Below, piece by piece: positions 47,244 to 56,026 of a stretch of DNA of 64,000 nt (positions within the stretch are counted from its first letter, which is position 1; every line of letters starts with the position of its first letter). Below the pieces are notes generated by a model. The model made no database searches, was not told the DNA's origin, and saw nothing but the letters and a program-made list of their open reading frames with translations. The stretch spans positions 1,426,001 to 1,490,000 of the forward strand of contig NISF01000001.1 in the NCBI GenBank assembly GCA_002270295.1. Direction: 5' to 3'. Source of the stretch: Enterobacter sp. 10-1 (GTDB lineage Bacteria; Pseudomonadota; Gammaproteobacteria; Enterobacterales; Enterobacteriaceae). The position numbers were made by a program, and so were the translations under genes.

Positions 47244-47337
47244 TCCATGCTGGCGGCGGCCAGCCGCCTGCGCCTCAGCGATTTTTAGCCGGCCCAACCC
47301 CCCTGCTGCATATCCCGATGCCTCATGCCTGCATGGT

Positions 47338-47363
47338 CATTGCTGAAAATTCTTTCAGCAATG
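47338..47363. repeat. 11-bp perfect inverted repeat inside the element
   Basis: CATTGCTGAAA (47338-47348) pairs with TTTCAGCAATG (47353-47363) around ATTC. It is a strong stem with no T-run, and its role is unknown. Confidence 0.55.
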
Positions 47364-47574
47364 AAATCGCAACCTAATTGCCACGGGTTGGCAGCGTGGG
47401 GCGGGCGAAACGCCCCCGTGCCGTTCACCCGCAGCGGGTGTGAGAAAAACGTCGGATTCAACGTGAACGGAACATTCCACGGAAATGAACGAAATATTCC
47501 GCGGAGGTTAATGAGAGAAGTTTCTCTTAGCGAGCAGCCACGTTAATCGGCTGGGGCCGCTGCCGGTAGCGGAG

Positions 47575-48234
47575 CTACCCGTTGACCCACGCCAGCGTAA
47601 ACCCATCCCAGCCCTTGCTGCCCACCGTCTGCAGCGCCGTCACCGTCAGGCGCGGGTCGCTGCCCATCATCTCAATAAACCGCCGCACGCCCTGGACCCG
47701 CTCATCGGCGCTATGCGGATTAGTCACCTCCCCATCCCGCACCACGTTATCGCCGATAATCAGCGTTCCCGGCCGGGAGTAGCGCAGGGCCCACCGCAGG
47801 TAGTGTGGGTTGTTGGGCTTATCGGCATCGATAAAAATCAGATCAAAAGCGGGGCGATCGCCGAGGCTCTCAAGGGTTGCCAGCGCCGGGCCTTCGCGCA
47901 CCTCGACCCGATCGTCCACGCCCGCCAGCCGAATATTCTGCCGCGCAGTTTGCGCATGGTGCGGGTCGGCTTCCAGGGTCAGCAGCTCGCCGTCCGGCGG
48001 CAGCTCGCGCGCCATCCAGATGGTGCTATAGCCGCCGAGCGTGCCGATCTCCAGCACCCGCCGGGCGCGGGTGATGCGCACCAGCAGCGCCAGAAACTGG
48101 CCCTGGTTGGCGGCAACGTCATAGGCCGGAAGGCCGGCGCGCTGGTTATTCTCCAGCACCTGCTGCAGCAGCGGGTCGTGCGGGATCAGCGTTTCAACAA
48201 GATAATTATCTACAGCAGACCATTGTTGTTGCAT
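47575..48234 (-). CDS. class I SAM-dependent O-methyltransferase (catechol/caffeoyl-CoA type)
   Basis: A 219-residue cytoplasmic methyltransferase. SAM motif: VLEIGTLGGYSTIWMARELPPDGELLTLEADP (about 61-92). Metal-site region: FDLIFIDADKPNNPHYLRWAL (about 131-151), then IIGDNVV. These fit the metal-dependent O-methyltransferase_3 family (catechol O-methyltransferase and caffeoyl-CoA types), which methylate catechol-like diols. It is the last gene of a MarR-MFS-HlyD-OMF-methyltransferase operon, 15 bases after the lipoprotein gene. The link to a pump suggests methylation and export of a phenolic, but the substrate is unknown. Confidence 0.82.
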   Translation of the reverse strand: MQQQWSAVDNYLVETLIPHDPLLQQVLENNQRAGLPAYDVAANQGQFLALLVRITRARRVLEIGTLGGYSTIWMARELPPDGELLTLEADPHHAQTARQNIRLAGVDDRVEVREGPALATLESLGDRPAFDLIFIDADKPNNPHYLRWALRYSRPGTLIIGDNVVRDGEVTNPHSADERVQGVRRFIEMMGSDPRLTVTALQTVGSKGWDGFTLAWVNG

Positions 48235-48249
48235 GCAAAATTTCCTGTA

Positions 48250-49635
48250 TTACGTCCCTGATGAATCAGACCAGCCGCCTCCCAGCGACCGATATAAATC
48301 AACCTGGGCCAGCAGCAGGTTATTTTTCACCTGCACGACGCTGATTTGCGTCGAGAACAGGGTGCGCTGGGCGTCCAGAACCTCGAGATAAGAGGAGTAG
48401 CCGTTACGATAGCGGTTTCCGGCAATCCGCAGCGTCTCCTGCGCCACCGCCTCCTGCTCCTGCAGCTCCGTGAGCTGTTCGCCGTAGCGGGTGATGGCGT
48501 CCAGGCTATCGTTGACCTCGCGAAACGCGCCGCGCACCGTTTTCTCATAGCCATACAGCGCCTGGTTACGCTGGGCCATCGACACGTCGACCTGGGCGTT
48601 CAGCGCCTGGCGGTTCAGCAGCGGAGCGAGAATACTGCCGCCGATGCTCCACAGCCGCAGCGGATTATCGAGCAGATCCGGCAGCGTACGGTCCTGCATG
48701 CTGCCGGTGGCGGTCAAATTGATCGACGGCAGCAGCCGGGCCTGGGAAGAGGCAAGGGTGGCGTCGGCGGCGAGCAGCTGGCGCTGGGCCTGCGCGATAT
48801 CCGGTCGGCGGTTCAGCAGGCTGGAGGGCAGCTGCGACGACAGCGACAGCGGCGTCAGATGGGCAAAGTCCTGACGCCTGATCTCCTGCGGGTTGCTGCC
48901 GATCAGCACGCTGAGGGCGTTCTCCTGCTGGGCGATTTGATGCTCCAGCGGCGGGATCTGCGCCCGGGTAGATCGCAGCTCCGAATCGGCCTGCATCAGC
49001 TCGAGGCGCGAGGTATAGCCGGTCTCAAACTGGCGTTTAGCCATGCTGTAGGCGTCTTCGCGGGATTTCAGCGTCTGCCGGGTGACCCGCAGCTGCTCGT
49101 CCAGAGAGAGCAGCGTCAGATAGCCGACGGCCACCGAGGCGGCGACGGTAAGGTCTGCGGCAGCGGCGGCTGCCTTCTGCGCCTCAAGGCTGGCCTCGGC
49201 GGCGCTGGCGGCGCTGCGGTTGGCTCCCCAGATATCGACGTCATAGCTGGCGGTAAGCCCGCCTTTATAGACCGTACTGTGGATGGGCAGGCCGGTGGCG
49301 GCGGACTGCGCGCGGGCGCGGCTGCCGCTCAGCGAGGCGTCAAGGGACGGAAACAGGCTGCTGTCGGCGGCATAGGCCCGCGCCTGGTATTCATTCACCC
49401 GTTCGCGGGCGATCAGCACATCGCTGTTATAGCGCAGCGCCTGTTCCACGTACTGATTGAGCTGGCTGTCGTGAAAGTTGCGCCACCACACGCCCTCAAG
49501 CGGGCTGGCGGGGCCGATTTCGGCGCGCCAGGCGGCGGGGATCTGCAGCGACGACGCTGCGGGCGGCACGTCTGCCGACCGGCAGCCGGCCAGCGCGACG
49601 CTCAGCGCCAGCGCAAGGGTGAGCCGGCGCATCAT
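48250..49635 (-). CDS. NodT-family outer-membrane efflux lipoprotein
   Basis: A 461-residue TolC-superfamily outer-membrane channel. Lipoprotein signal MMRRLTLALALSVALAGC (lipobox LAGC), then two outer-membrane-efflux repeats with long Ala-, Gln- and Glu-rich helices and the typical SYDVDIWGANRSAASAAEASLEAQ and SQLPSSLLNRRPDIAQAQRQLLAADA sequences. It provides the outer-membrane exit for the adjacent pump. Its start overlaps the end of the HlyD gene by four bases. Confidence 0.88.
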   Translation of the reverse strand: MMRRLTLALALSVALAGCRSADVPPAASSLQIPAAWRAEIGPASPLEGVWWRNFHDSQLNQYVEQALRYNSDVLIARERVNEYQARAYAADSSLFPSLDASLSGSRARAQSAATGLPIHSTVYKGGLTASYDVDIWGANRSAASAAEASLEAQKAAAAAADLTVAASVAVGYLTLLSLDEQLRVTRQTLKSREDAYSMAKRQFETGYTSRLELMQADSELRSTRAQIPPLEHQIAQQENALSVLIGSNPQEIRRQDFAHLTPLSLSSQLPSSLLNRRPDIAQAQRQLLAADATLASSQARLLPSINLTATGSMQDRTLPDLLDNPLRLWSIGGSILAPLLNRQALNAQVDVSMAQRNQALYGYEKTVRGAFREVNDSLDAITRYGEQLTELQEQEAVAQETLRIAGNRYRNGYSSYLEVLDAQRTLFSTQISVVQVKNNLLLAQVDLYRSLGGGWSDSSGT

Positions 49636-50717
49636 GGCTTCTCTCCCTCACGGGTATCGATGGTGACCTGCACCGACATGCCGGGGCGCAGGTGCTGGCT
49701 ATTTTTCTGCCCCTCATCGACCGCGATGCGCACAGGAATTCGCTGGGCAATTTTAACAAAGTTGCCGGTGGCGTTATCCGGCGAAATGGCGCTGAATTCA
49801 ACGCCGGTCGCCGGGGAGATGCTCTGGACGACGCCGCGGAACGCCTCGCCATCGAGCGCATCGACGCTAAAGGTTGCGGCCTGGCCAATGCGAATGTGCG
49901 CCAGCTGGGTCTCTTTCATATTGGCGATCACCCAGTGCTGCGGCGGCACCAACGACGTCAGGTGGGTACCGGCGCTGACGTAGGCGCCGAGACGCACGGA
50001 GATCTGCCCCAGCTGTCCGCCGGTTGGCGCGACGATCCGCGTGTTCTGCAGATCGATATCCGCCAGCTCCAGCGCAGCCCTGGCGCTGGCAACGTCGGCT
50101 TCCAGCGCGTCGCGGTTGACGATGGTGGATTGCAGATCCTGACGCGACATTTCCAGCGTGGCTTTCGCCTGTTCAATATCGGCGGTGCCCTGCGCGGCGC
50201 TGGCTCTTGCCGAGTCGCGCTCGCGAATTGACAGCGAACCGTCGGCGGTCAAATCCTGCACCCGCTTTAAGTCGGCCTGGTTTTTTTGATTCTGCGCGCG
50301 GGCGTTTTGCAGCGCGGCCTCATTGCGGGCAATCACCGCCTGGGCGCTTCGGCGCTGCTGTTGGTTATTTTTCAGCGCCGACTCCTTCATCGCCAGAGTA
50401 GCCTGCGCCTGGTGGACGCGCTGCCTGTAGATCCGGTCGTCAATCTGGAACAGCGTCTCTCCGGGCTGGACCTCGGCAAAATCCTGGACGTTGACGGCGG
50501 TGATATAGCCGCTGACCTGCGGGCTGATAAAGGTGGTCTGCCCGCGCACGTAGGCGTTATCGGTAAACTGGCTGTGGCGGGTAAACGGCGGCAGCTGCCA
50601 CGCGTACAGAATCACCAGCACCCCAACAAGGCCAATGGCGGCGGCGCTGAAAATAGAGACTACGCGGATATTATTGCGGGTATTGGCCTGTTGCCTGGCG
50701 GCATCCTGCTGACTCAT
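49632..50717 (-). CDS. HlyD/EmrA-family periplasmic adaptor
   Basis: A 361-residue membrane-fusion protein with one N-terminal membrane segment (VVSIFSAAAIGLVGVLVILYAW), an alpha-helical hairpin and a biotinyl-lipoyl-like domain (FTDNAYVRGQTTFISPQVSGYITAVNVQDFAEVQPGETLFQIDDRIY). It joins the MFS pump to the outer-membrane channel. I start at 50717 (MSQQDAARQQANTRNN), which has CTGGAG eight bases upstream; the longer frame has no support. Confidence 0.88.
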   Translation of the reverse strand: MSQQDAARQQANTRNNIRVVSIFSAAAIGLVGVLVILYAWQLPPFTRHSQFTDNAYVRGQTTFISPQVSGYITAVNVQDFAEVQPGETLFQIDDRIYRQRVHQAQATLAMKESALKNNQQQRRSAQAVIARNEAALQNARAQNQKNQADLKRVQDLTADGSLSIRERDSARASAAQGTADIEQAKATLEMSRQDLQSTIVNRDALEADVASARAALELADIDLQNTRIVAPTGGQLGQISVRLGAYVSAGTHLTSLVPPQHWVIANMKETQLAHIRIGQAATFSVDALDGEAFRGVVQSISPATGVEFSAISPDNATGNFVKIAQRIPVRIAVDEGQKNSQHLRPGMSVQVTIDTREGEKP

Positions 50718-50745
50718 AACGACTCCAGAGTAAAAATTATCTTTG

Positions 50746-52398
50746 TTATTTGTTTCCCGTCGCACGTTTAAGCGCAATGCGAGCGGTAATACGCAGCCTT
50801 ATCAGGCGCCAGAACACCCAGATCAGCGTGCCGGCGGAAATCAACGCCGTCAGCAGATAGGTGTCATTGTAGGCAAGAATATTGGCCTGCAGCGTTGAGG
50901 CGTTCTGCAGGAGCGTACTGGCCTGCACGCTTAGCAGCGTGCTGTCGCCAATCTGGCTTTGATACATCTGGCTGTATTGCTGCAGGCGCTCGGCAATCAG
51001 CGGATTCAGCGTGGTTATCTGGTCGGCGAGCTGACTGGAGTGAAACTTTTCCCGCCAGGTCTGAAAGGTGCCGAGGATCGCCGACCCCAGCAGGCCGCCG
51101 ATATTCTGGCTCATGCCAAACAGCACCGAAAAGCTCACCAGGTTGCGCTGGTCGGCAATGACCCCGCCGATCCCGGCCAGCATCGCCGGCGCCAGGAAGA
51201 ACGCGCTGCCGAAGCCGAGCAGGAACTGGCTGAACATCAGCTGTTCGGGACGCGTCAGGATGGTCGAGCGGCTGTCGAGCAGCGAGGCTATCATGATCAG
51301 CGCCAGGGCGGTGGCGGTGGGCCAGTAAAGCCGCTGCGGGTTGAGGGTCAGGCAGCTGGCGACGATGCCGCAGGCGATCCCGGCGAAAATCGACCACGCC
51401 AGCTGGGTCATCTGTTCGTTCTGCAACCCCACGTACTGCAGCCAGCCGATAACCCCGGTGTTTTGCTCCGCCAGCACGATCCGCATTAGCAGCATAATTA
51501 ATCCCAGGCGCAGGATGCTGCCGCTGGAGAGCCAGTGGGTGTTGAGCAGCGGGTTGCTGCGGTTGTGCTCGAAGACGATGGCCAACACAATCAGCACCAC
51601 CGCGCCCGCCAGCGCCCAGCCGATCCACGGGGCTTCAAACCACCAGTCAAGGCGGCCCAGCGAGAGAACGGCGCAGACCAGCGCCATGCCGGGGGCCAGC
51701 AGAATAAAGGTAATAAAGTCCTTTTTCTCGAACACTTTCTTCCGATCGCTGGGGGGCAGCTTGAGCACCATTACGCAGGCGAGAGAGACCAGCGCCAGCC
51801 CCAGTTCAAAAAAGTAGAGGCCGCGCCATTCGTCAATCTGCAGCAGCTCCGTGGAGAAGAGGCGGGCGAGAGGGATCGCCAGCGACGAGCCGGTGATCCC
51901 GATGGTCAGCGCCTTCAGGCGGTGGCGGGCGGGCCAAGCCTGCACCTGATAATAAATGCCCAGCGAGCTGAGCGCCGCCGCCACCATGCCGTGCGCGGCG
52001 CGGACCATCATGGCCGAGCTGAGATCGTTGACGAAGAGGTGGAAAAAGGTCACCAGCACGTACAGAACCAGAAAGCCTTCGGTAAAGGCGCGCAGGCCGA
52101 ACTGCTGGCGAAATTTTACCAGCAGCAGGTTGATCGAGACGTTGGTCATGACGTAGACCGCCGGCAGCCAGGCGATTTCCGTCGACCAGGCGGCGAAGGT
52201 TCCCTGCAGGTTCTGCAGGTTGGCGGTGACCACCGCGTTGCCCAGCGCGCCGGTCAGGCAGACCAGCAGCCCGACAATGCCGTAGGCGATACGCTTTGGC
52301 GTCGGGTGGATCGGCGTCGAGGGCGAACCGAGGATCGCCGGCTTTTCATGCGGCGCCCAGTCATGGGGCACGTAGGGGTTTTCAGGACGGCGAGGCAT
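50746..52398 (-). CDS. MFS transporter of the EmrB/DHA2 group
   Basis: A 550-residue inner-membrane protein with about 14 hydrophobic segments, the count expected of DHA2 drug:proton antiporters, preceded by a 35-residue polar N-terminal tail. It lacks the strict EmrB motif C, so it belongs to a divergent DHA2 group. It should form a tripartite pump with the adaptor and lipoprotein downstream. Its ATG overlaps the MarR stop (TAATG). Confidence 0.85.
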   Translation of the reverse strand: MPRRPENPYVPHDWAPHEKPAILGSPSTPIHPTPKRIAYGIVGLLVCLTGALGNAVVTANLQNLQGTFAAWSTEIAWLPAVYVMTNVSINLLLVKFRQQFGLRAFTEGFLVLYVLVTFFHLFVNDLSSAMMVRAAHGMVAAALSSLGIYYQVQAWPARHRLKALTIGITGSSLAIPLARLFSTELLQIDEWRGLYFFELGLALVSLACVMVLKLPPSDRKKVFEKKDFITFILLAPGMALVCAVLSLGRLDWWFEAPWIGWALAGAVVLIVLAIVFEHNRSNPLLNTHWLSSGSILRLGLIMLLMRIVLAEQNTGVIGWLQYVGLQNEQMTQLAWSIFAGIACGIVASCLTLNPQRLYWPTATALALIMIASLLDSRSTILTRPEQLMFSQFLLGFGSAFFLAPAMLAGIGGVIADQRNLVSFSVLFGMSQNIGGLLGSAILGTFQTWREKFHSSQLADQITTLNPLIAERLQQYSQMYQSQIGDSTLLSVQASTLLQNASTLQANILAYNDTYLLTALISAGTLIWVFWRLIRLRITARIALKRATGNK

Positions 52399-52829
52399 TA
52401 CTTTTTCTCCACCTCGCGCAGCAGTTTTTCCAGTACCAGGTGCGTTTGCTGCCGCTCTTCGGGGCTGATGGCGCTTAAAATCTCTTCGCGTAAATCATCG
52501 GCCACCGTTTTTACCTGCAGATAAAGCTCAAGGCCTTTGTCGGTGGCAACCAGCAGGCGCTTGCGCCGGTCGCTGTCGGTTTTTACGCGCTCCACCAGCG
52601 CTAACTCCACCAGCCGGTTGATCAGCGGGACGATAGTGGCGCTCTCTACGCCCAGCTCCTGGGCCAGCTCGCTTTGCGACAGCGGCTGCTGGTTGCGGGC
52701 AATCGCCGAGACGGCGACCCAGCTGGCCTGGCTCATGCCGAGGTCCTTGAGGCGGCGGTTGACCGCCAGCCGCCAGTGATGGGCGGTGAGGTACAGTAAA
52801 TGGGAAAAGGTAAGCTGTCGGTTATCCAT
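52398..52829 (-). CDS. MarR/SlyA-family regulator of the efflux operon
   Basis: A 143-residue winged-helix regulator: ISQ/MSQASWVAVSAIARNQQPLSQSELAQELGVESATIVPLINRLVELALVERVKTDSDRRKRLLVATDKG includes the recognition helix and the wing with DxRRK/R. The start is uncertain. ATG 52847 lies inside the palindrome at 52844-52861; ATG 52829 has AGAAGAC just ahead and leaves the operator wholly upstream, so I prefer it. It is the first gene of the operon and should repress it until a phenolic or other ligand binds. Confidence 0.82.
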   Translation of the reverse strand: MDNRQLTFSHLLYLTAHHWRLAVNRRLKDLGMSQASWVAVSAIARNQQPLSQSELAQELGVESATIVPLINRLVELALVERVKTDSDRRKRLLVATDKGLELYLQVKTVADDLREEILSAISPEERQQTHLVLEKLLREVEKK

Positions 52830-52843
52830 AGTCTTCTGCAAAG

Positions 52844-52861
52844 TCATTAGAGCTCTAATGA
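52844..52861 (-). promoter_or_regulatory. MarR-type operator, 18-bp perfect palindrome
   Basis: TCATTAGAGCTCTAATGA is a perfect palindrome at the 5' end of the MarR gene. Size, AT-rich arms and position match MarR/SlyA operators. Confidence 0.75.
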
Positions 52862-52951
52862 GTTTATGCCCGACGGATTGGCGAATTCAAGGTTAAATAG
52901 AAAAATGGTTAATGGTCTGTTCGAAAAATGTACGTGCGGCGGCGAAAGGGC

Positions 52952-52978
52952 AAAAAAAGCCCGGGCCAGGGCCCGGGC
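52952..52978 (-). terminator. rho-independent terminator of the glutamate dehydrogenase gene
   Basis: GCCCGGGCC (52959-52967) pairs perfectly with GGCCCGGGC (52970-52978). On the minus strand it is followed by seven T residues. It starts 24 bases after the stop codon. Confidence 0.88.
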
Positions 52979-53002
52979 GGTTGTGGCGATCGTCGTCGAG
53001 CC

Positions 53003-54277
53003 TTAGCCCGGATAGATCCCGCGATCTTTACGCGCCATCAGAATACGCTCACAGGCGACGATATAGGCCGCGGTACGCAGAGAGCACTCTTTGTCGGCGG
53101 CTTTCTCGCAGACGTGGACGATCGCATCGGTCATGATGCGGTCCATTTTGGCGTTGATCTCCTCCTCGCTCCAGAAGAAGCTCGCCATATCCTGCACCCA
53201 CTCGAAGTAGCTGACGGTTACGCCGCCGGCGTTGCAGATAACGTCCGGCACCACGATCACGCCGCGCTCGGCCAGCACGTCATCGGCCTCAGGGTAGGTC
53301 GGGCCGTTAGCCCCTTCCAGCACCAGCTTACAGCTGATTTTTTCCGCGCGCTCGCGGGTGATCTGACCCTCCAGCGCCGCCGGGATCAGAATATCCATCG
53401 GCGTGGTCCAGAACGCTTCTTTCTCGATTTCGCGGGCGCCAGGGAAGCCGGCAATCTGCTTTTTCTCCGCCTGCCATGCGGTCAGGGCGGCCATATCAAT
53501 CCCGCCCTCGTTGAACAACGTCGCGGTGTGATCCTGAATAACCACCACGCGGGCGCCAACCTCGGAGAACAGGCGGGCCGCTTCGCTACCGACGTTACCA
53601 AAGCCCTGCAGCGCGACTTTCGCGCCCTCAATTTCAATCCCGAAGCGGCCAGCCACTTCGCGACCGGTGATAAATACGCCGCGGCCGGTGGCCTTTTCAC
53701 GACCGAGAGAACCGCCGAGGTGGATCGGCTTGCCGGTGACTACGCCGGTGATGGTGGTGCCGTGGTTCATGGAGTAGGTATCCATCATCCATGCCATCAC
53801 TTTGCCGTTGGTGCCGACATCCGGCGCCGGAATATCTTTTTGCGGTCCGATGATAAGGCCGATTTCACTGGTGTAGCGGCGGGTCAGGCGTTCCAGCTCG
53901 CCTTCCGACAGGCTGAACGGGTCGACGCGAACGCCGCCCTTAGCGCCGCCGTAAGGAATATTGACTGCGGCGCACTTGATGGTCATCCAGGCAGAAAGCG
54001 CCATCACTTCGTTCAGGTCAACGTCCGGATGGTAGCGAACACCACCTTTACCCGGTCCACGCGAAAGATTGTGCTGTACGCGATAGCCTTCGAAGTGGCG
54101 GATGGTGCCGTCATCCATCTGCACCGGAATGTCGACGATCAGCGCGCGTTTCGGGTGGCGCAGGGTTTCCACCCAGTAGGCGAGATCGCCCAGATAAGGC
54201 GCTACGCGGTCGATCTGGCGCAGATAGGTTGTCCAGGGAGATGCACTACTTTCAGATGCGTAAGATAACTTTTCCAT
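53003..54277 (-). CDS. glutamate dehydrogenase, NAD-type catabolic group
   Basis: A 424-residue Glu/Leu/Phe/Val-type dehydrogenase: [47 protein letters not shown] holds the substrate Lys residues, [26 protein letters not shown] the catalytic Asp, and [17 protein letters not shown] the dinucleotide fold. It resembles Bacillus-like GudB/RocG catabolic enzymes (about 420 residues) more than the 447-residue biosynthetic GdhA of enterobacteria. It is transcribed divergently from astC and would convert the glutamate released by the ast pathway to 2-oxoglutarate and ammonia. Cofactor choice is inferred. Confidence 0.88.
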   Translation of the reverse strand: MEKLSYASESSASPWTTYLRQIDRVAPYLGDLAYWVETLRHPKRALIVDIPVQMDDGTIRHFEGYRVQHNLSRGPGKGGVRYHPDVDLNEVMALSAWMTIKCAAVNIPYGGAKGGVRVDPFSLSEGELERLTRRYTSEIGLIIGPQKDIPAPDVGTNGKVMAWMMDTYSMNHGTTITGVVTGKPIHLGGSLGREKATGRGVFITGREVAGRFGIEIEGAKVALQGFGNVGSEAARLFSEVGARVVVIQDHTATLFNEGGIDMAALTAWQAEKKQIAGFPGAREIEKEAFWTTPMDILIPAALEGQITRERAEKISCKLVLEGANGPTYPEADDVLAERGVIVVPDVICNAGGVTVSYFEWVQDMASFFWSEEEINAKMDRIMTDAIVHVCEKAADKECSLRTAAYIVACERILMARKDRGIYPG

Positions 54278-54805
54278 AAGAGTCCTGTTCTCAATGTTAT
54301 TTATGTCGTGTAAAACCGTGGAATAGCTACAGCAGTAAACTCTGTGTGATGAATAATATCACCAATTTTATAAAGCAGTATTTGACGGCAATTACGAATT
54401 TTACATTTTTGTTAGAAATTTTATTTTTTAAGTGAATAACTACGCACTGAAAACCCGCCTCATGTCGTGCATCAATATGCATATTTTATGCAAATTAGTG
54501 AATATAAAAATAAATTATCTATATTTATCATTACCTTGATGATCTTCAAAAAGTGAATAAATTGCTAGCCAACCGTATTGACTTTGTAGCACAGTAGGCG
54601 CCAGCATGAGAGCACGCAATGCACAAGCTATTAACCATGACTTAACAATTGCCCTTGCGTTTATAAGGCCTTTATTTTTTGCGCTGAATTTCATTTCATC
54701 GCAACGGATTCGCTCGCAATAAAAACGGCGCACGGGAATGGTTAATTTCGAATATCCACGACTGACAACATTAATTATTGTCAACAATTGTTCCGGAGAA
54801 GTGTT
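54278..54805. promoter_or_regulatory. divergent control region between glutamate dehydrogenase and astC
   Basis: About 530 AT-rich bases with no supported gene; the minus-strand 90-codon frame at 54515-54787 lacks any family signal. It contains the symmetric TGCATA-TTT-TATGCA (54478-54492) and nearby AGTGAATATA-type stretches that resemble ArgR half-sites, which would suit an ast operon. I searched for a sigma-54 element (TGGCAC-N5-TTGC), expected from E. coli astC, and found no good match. Confidence 0.4.
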
Positions 54806-56011
54806 ATGTCAGGCAGCATTACTCGTGAAGATTTTGATTCTTATATGGTTCCCTGTTTCGCACCGGCCCCGTTTATTCCGCTGAAAGCGGCAGGGTCGAA
54901 AGTTTGGGATCGGCAGGGTAAAGAGTACATCGACCTGGCGGGCGGCATCGCCGTTAACTCTCTTGGCCACTGCAATCCGGCGCTGGCGGCGGCGCTGAAA
55001 GAGCAGCTCGACAGCCTGTGGCACATTGGCAACGGCTATACCAACGAGCCGGTGCTGCAGCTGGCTAAAACCCTGGTTAACGCCACCTTTGCCGATAAGG
55101 TTTTCTTCTGCAACTCCGGGGCGGAAGCCAACGAAGCGGCGCTGAAGCTGGCGCGCAAATATGCGCACGATAAGTTTGGCGCCGATAAAAGCGAAATTAT
55201 TGCCTTCAATAACGCCTTCCACGGTCGCACGCTGTTCACCGTGTCGGTGGGGGGACAGCCGAAATACTCCTGTGATTACGCGCCGCTGCCGCCGGATATT
55301 ACCCATCAGCCGTATAACGATATCGCGGCGCTCACCGCCGCCATCTCAGCGCGAACCTGCGCGGTGATCGTTGAGCCGATTATCGGCGAGGGCGGCGTGG
55401 TTCCGGCCGATCCGGCATTCCTCAGGACGCTGCGGGAGCTGTGCGACCAGCATGACGTCACGCTGATTTTTGACGAAGTTCAGACCGGCGCCGGGAGGAC
55501 CGGCGCGCTCTACGCCTACCAGCACTACAACGTGGTCCCGGACATACTCACCAGCGCCAAAGGGCTGGGCGGCGGCTTCCCGATTGGCGCCATGCTGGTG
55601 AAAGAGGCGTGGGCGCAGGTTTTCCAGCCGGGGACCCACGGCACCACTTTCGGCGGCAATCCGCTGGCGGCAACGGCGGCCAACGGCGTTCTGGCGCAGC
55701 TGGATGAGGCGCTGCTGGCCGGGGTTGGCGAGCGCCACGACGCTATCGTCGCCGGGCTGAATGCGCTAAACGCGAAGTACGATCTTTTCAGCGCGGTGCG
55801 CGGCGTCGGGCTGCTGATTGGCGCCGAGCTGGCGAGCCGCCTGCGCGGCCAGGCCAAAACGCTGACCAACCTCGCGGCGCAGGAGGGGCTGATCGCCCTG
55901 ATCGCCGGACCTGACGTCCTGCGCTTTGCCCCCGCGCTCAATATTCCGCTGGCGGACATTGAGGAAGCCTTCGTGCGGCTCGATCGCGCCGTCGCCCGCC
56001 TGACGCGCTAA
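54806..56011 (+). CDS. astC: succinylornithine transaminase
   Basis: PLP-dependent aminotransferase that converts succinylornithine to succinylglutamate semialdehyde; 401 residues. Class III motifs: [52 protein letters not shown] and the PLP-binding Lys in [16 protein letters not shown] (about 250). The start at 54806 has CGGAGAAG eight bases upstream; a TTG six codons earlier is less likely. First gene of astCADBE; astA follows after 15 bases. Confidence 0.93.
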   Translation: MSGSITREDFDSYMVPCFAPAPFIPLKAAGSKVWDRQGKEYIDLAGGIAVNSLGHCNPALAAALKEQLDSLWHIGNGYTNEPVLQLAKTLVNATFADKVFFCNSGAEANEAALKLARKYAHDKFGADKSEIIAFNNAFHGRTLFTVSVGGQPKYSCDYAPLPPDITHQPYNDIAALTAAISARTCAVIVEPIIGEGGVVPADPAFLRTLRELCDQHDVTLIFDEVQTGAGRTGALYAYQHYNVVPDILTSAKGLGGGFPIGAMLVKEAWAQVFQPGTHGTTFGGNPLAATAANGVLAQLDEALLAGVGERHDAIVAGLNALNAKYDLFSAVRGVGLLIGAELASRLRGQAKTLTNLAAQEGLIALIAGPDVLRFAPALNIPLADIEEAFVRLDRAVARLTR

Positions 56012-56026
56012 TCCGGGAGACGGTTT

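Larger units (their letters stand above)
46966..47480. repeat. non-coding element bounded by nested inverted repeats
   Basis: GTGGAATGTTCCGTTCAC (46966-46983) is an exact 18-bp inverted copy of 47463-47480. Inside it GGTGAACGGCAC (47019-47030) is an exact inverted copy of 47418-47429, and the similarity continues inward as related GGG/TTTCGCCCG/CCC modules at about 47032-47052 and 47399-47417. The element thus has long imperfect terminal inverted repeats. Between them are several hairpins and no supported gene. It looks like a miniature mobile or dispersed element, or a locus for structured RNA. I cannot place it in a named family. Confidence 0.6.

Noticed and set aside
46926-47546. Short ORFs (46926-47150, 46980-47180, 47325-47546) inside the inverted-repeat element
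   Set aside because: They follow the repeats and hairpins rather than a coding pattern and have no good binding sites; similar conceptual proteins are probably annotation artefacts of the element.
54515-54787. 90-codon minus-strand ORF in the glutamate dehydrogenase-astC gap
   Set aside because: Lies across the expected astC promoter, no binding site or known relatives.
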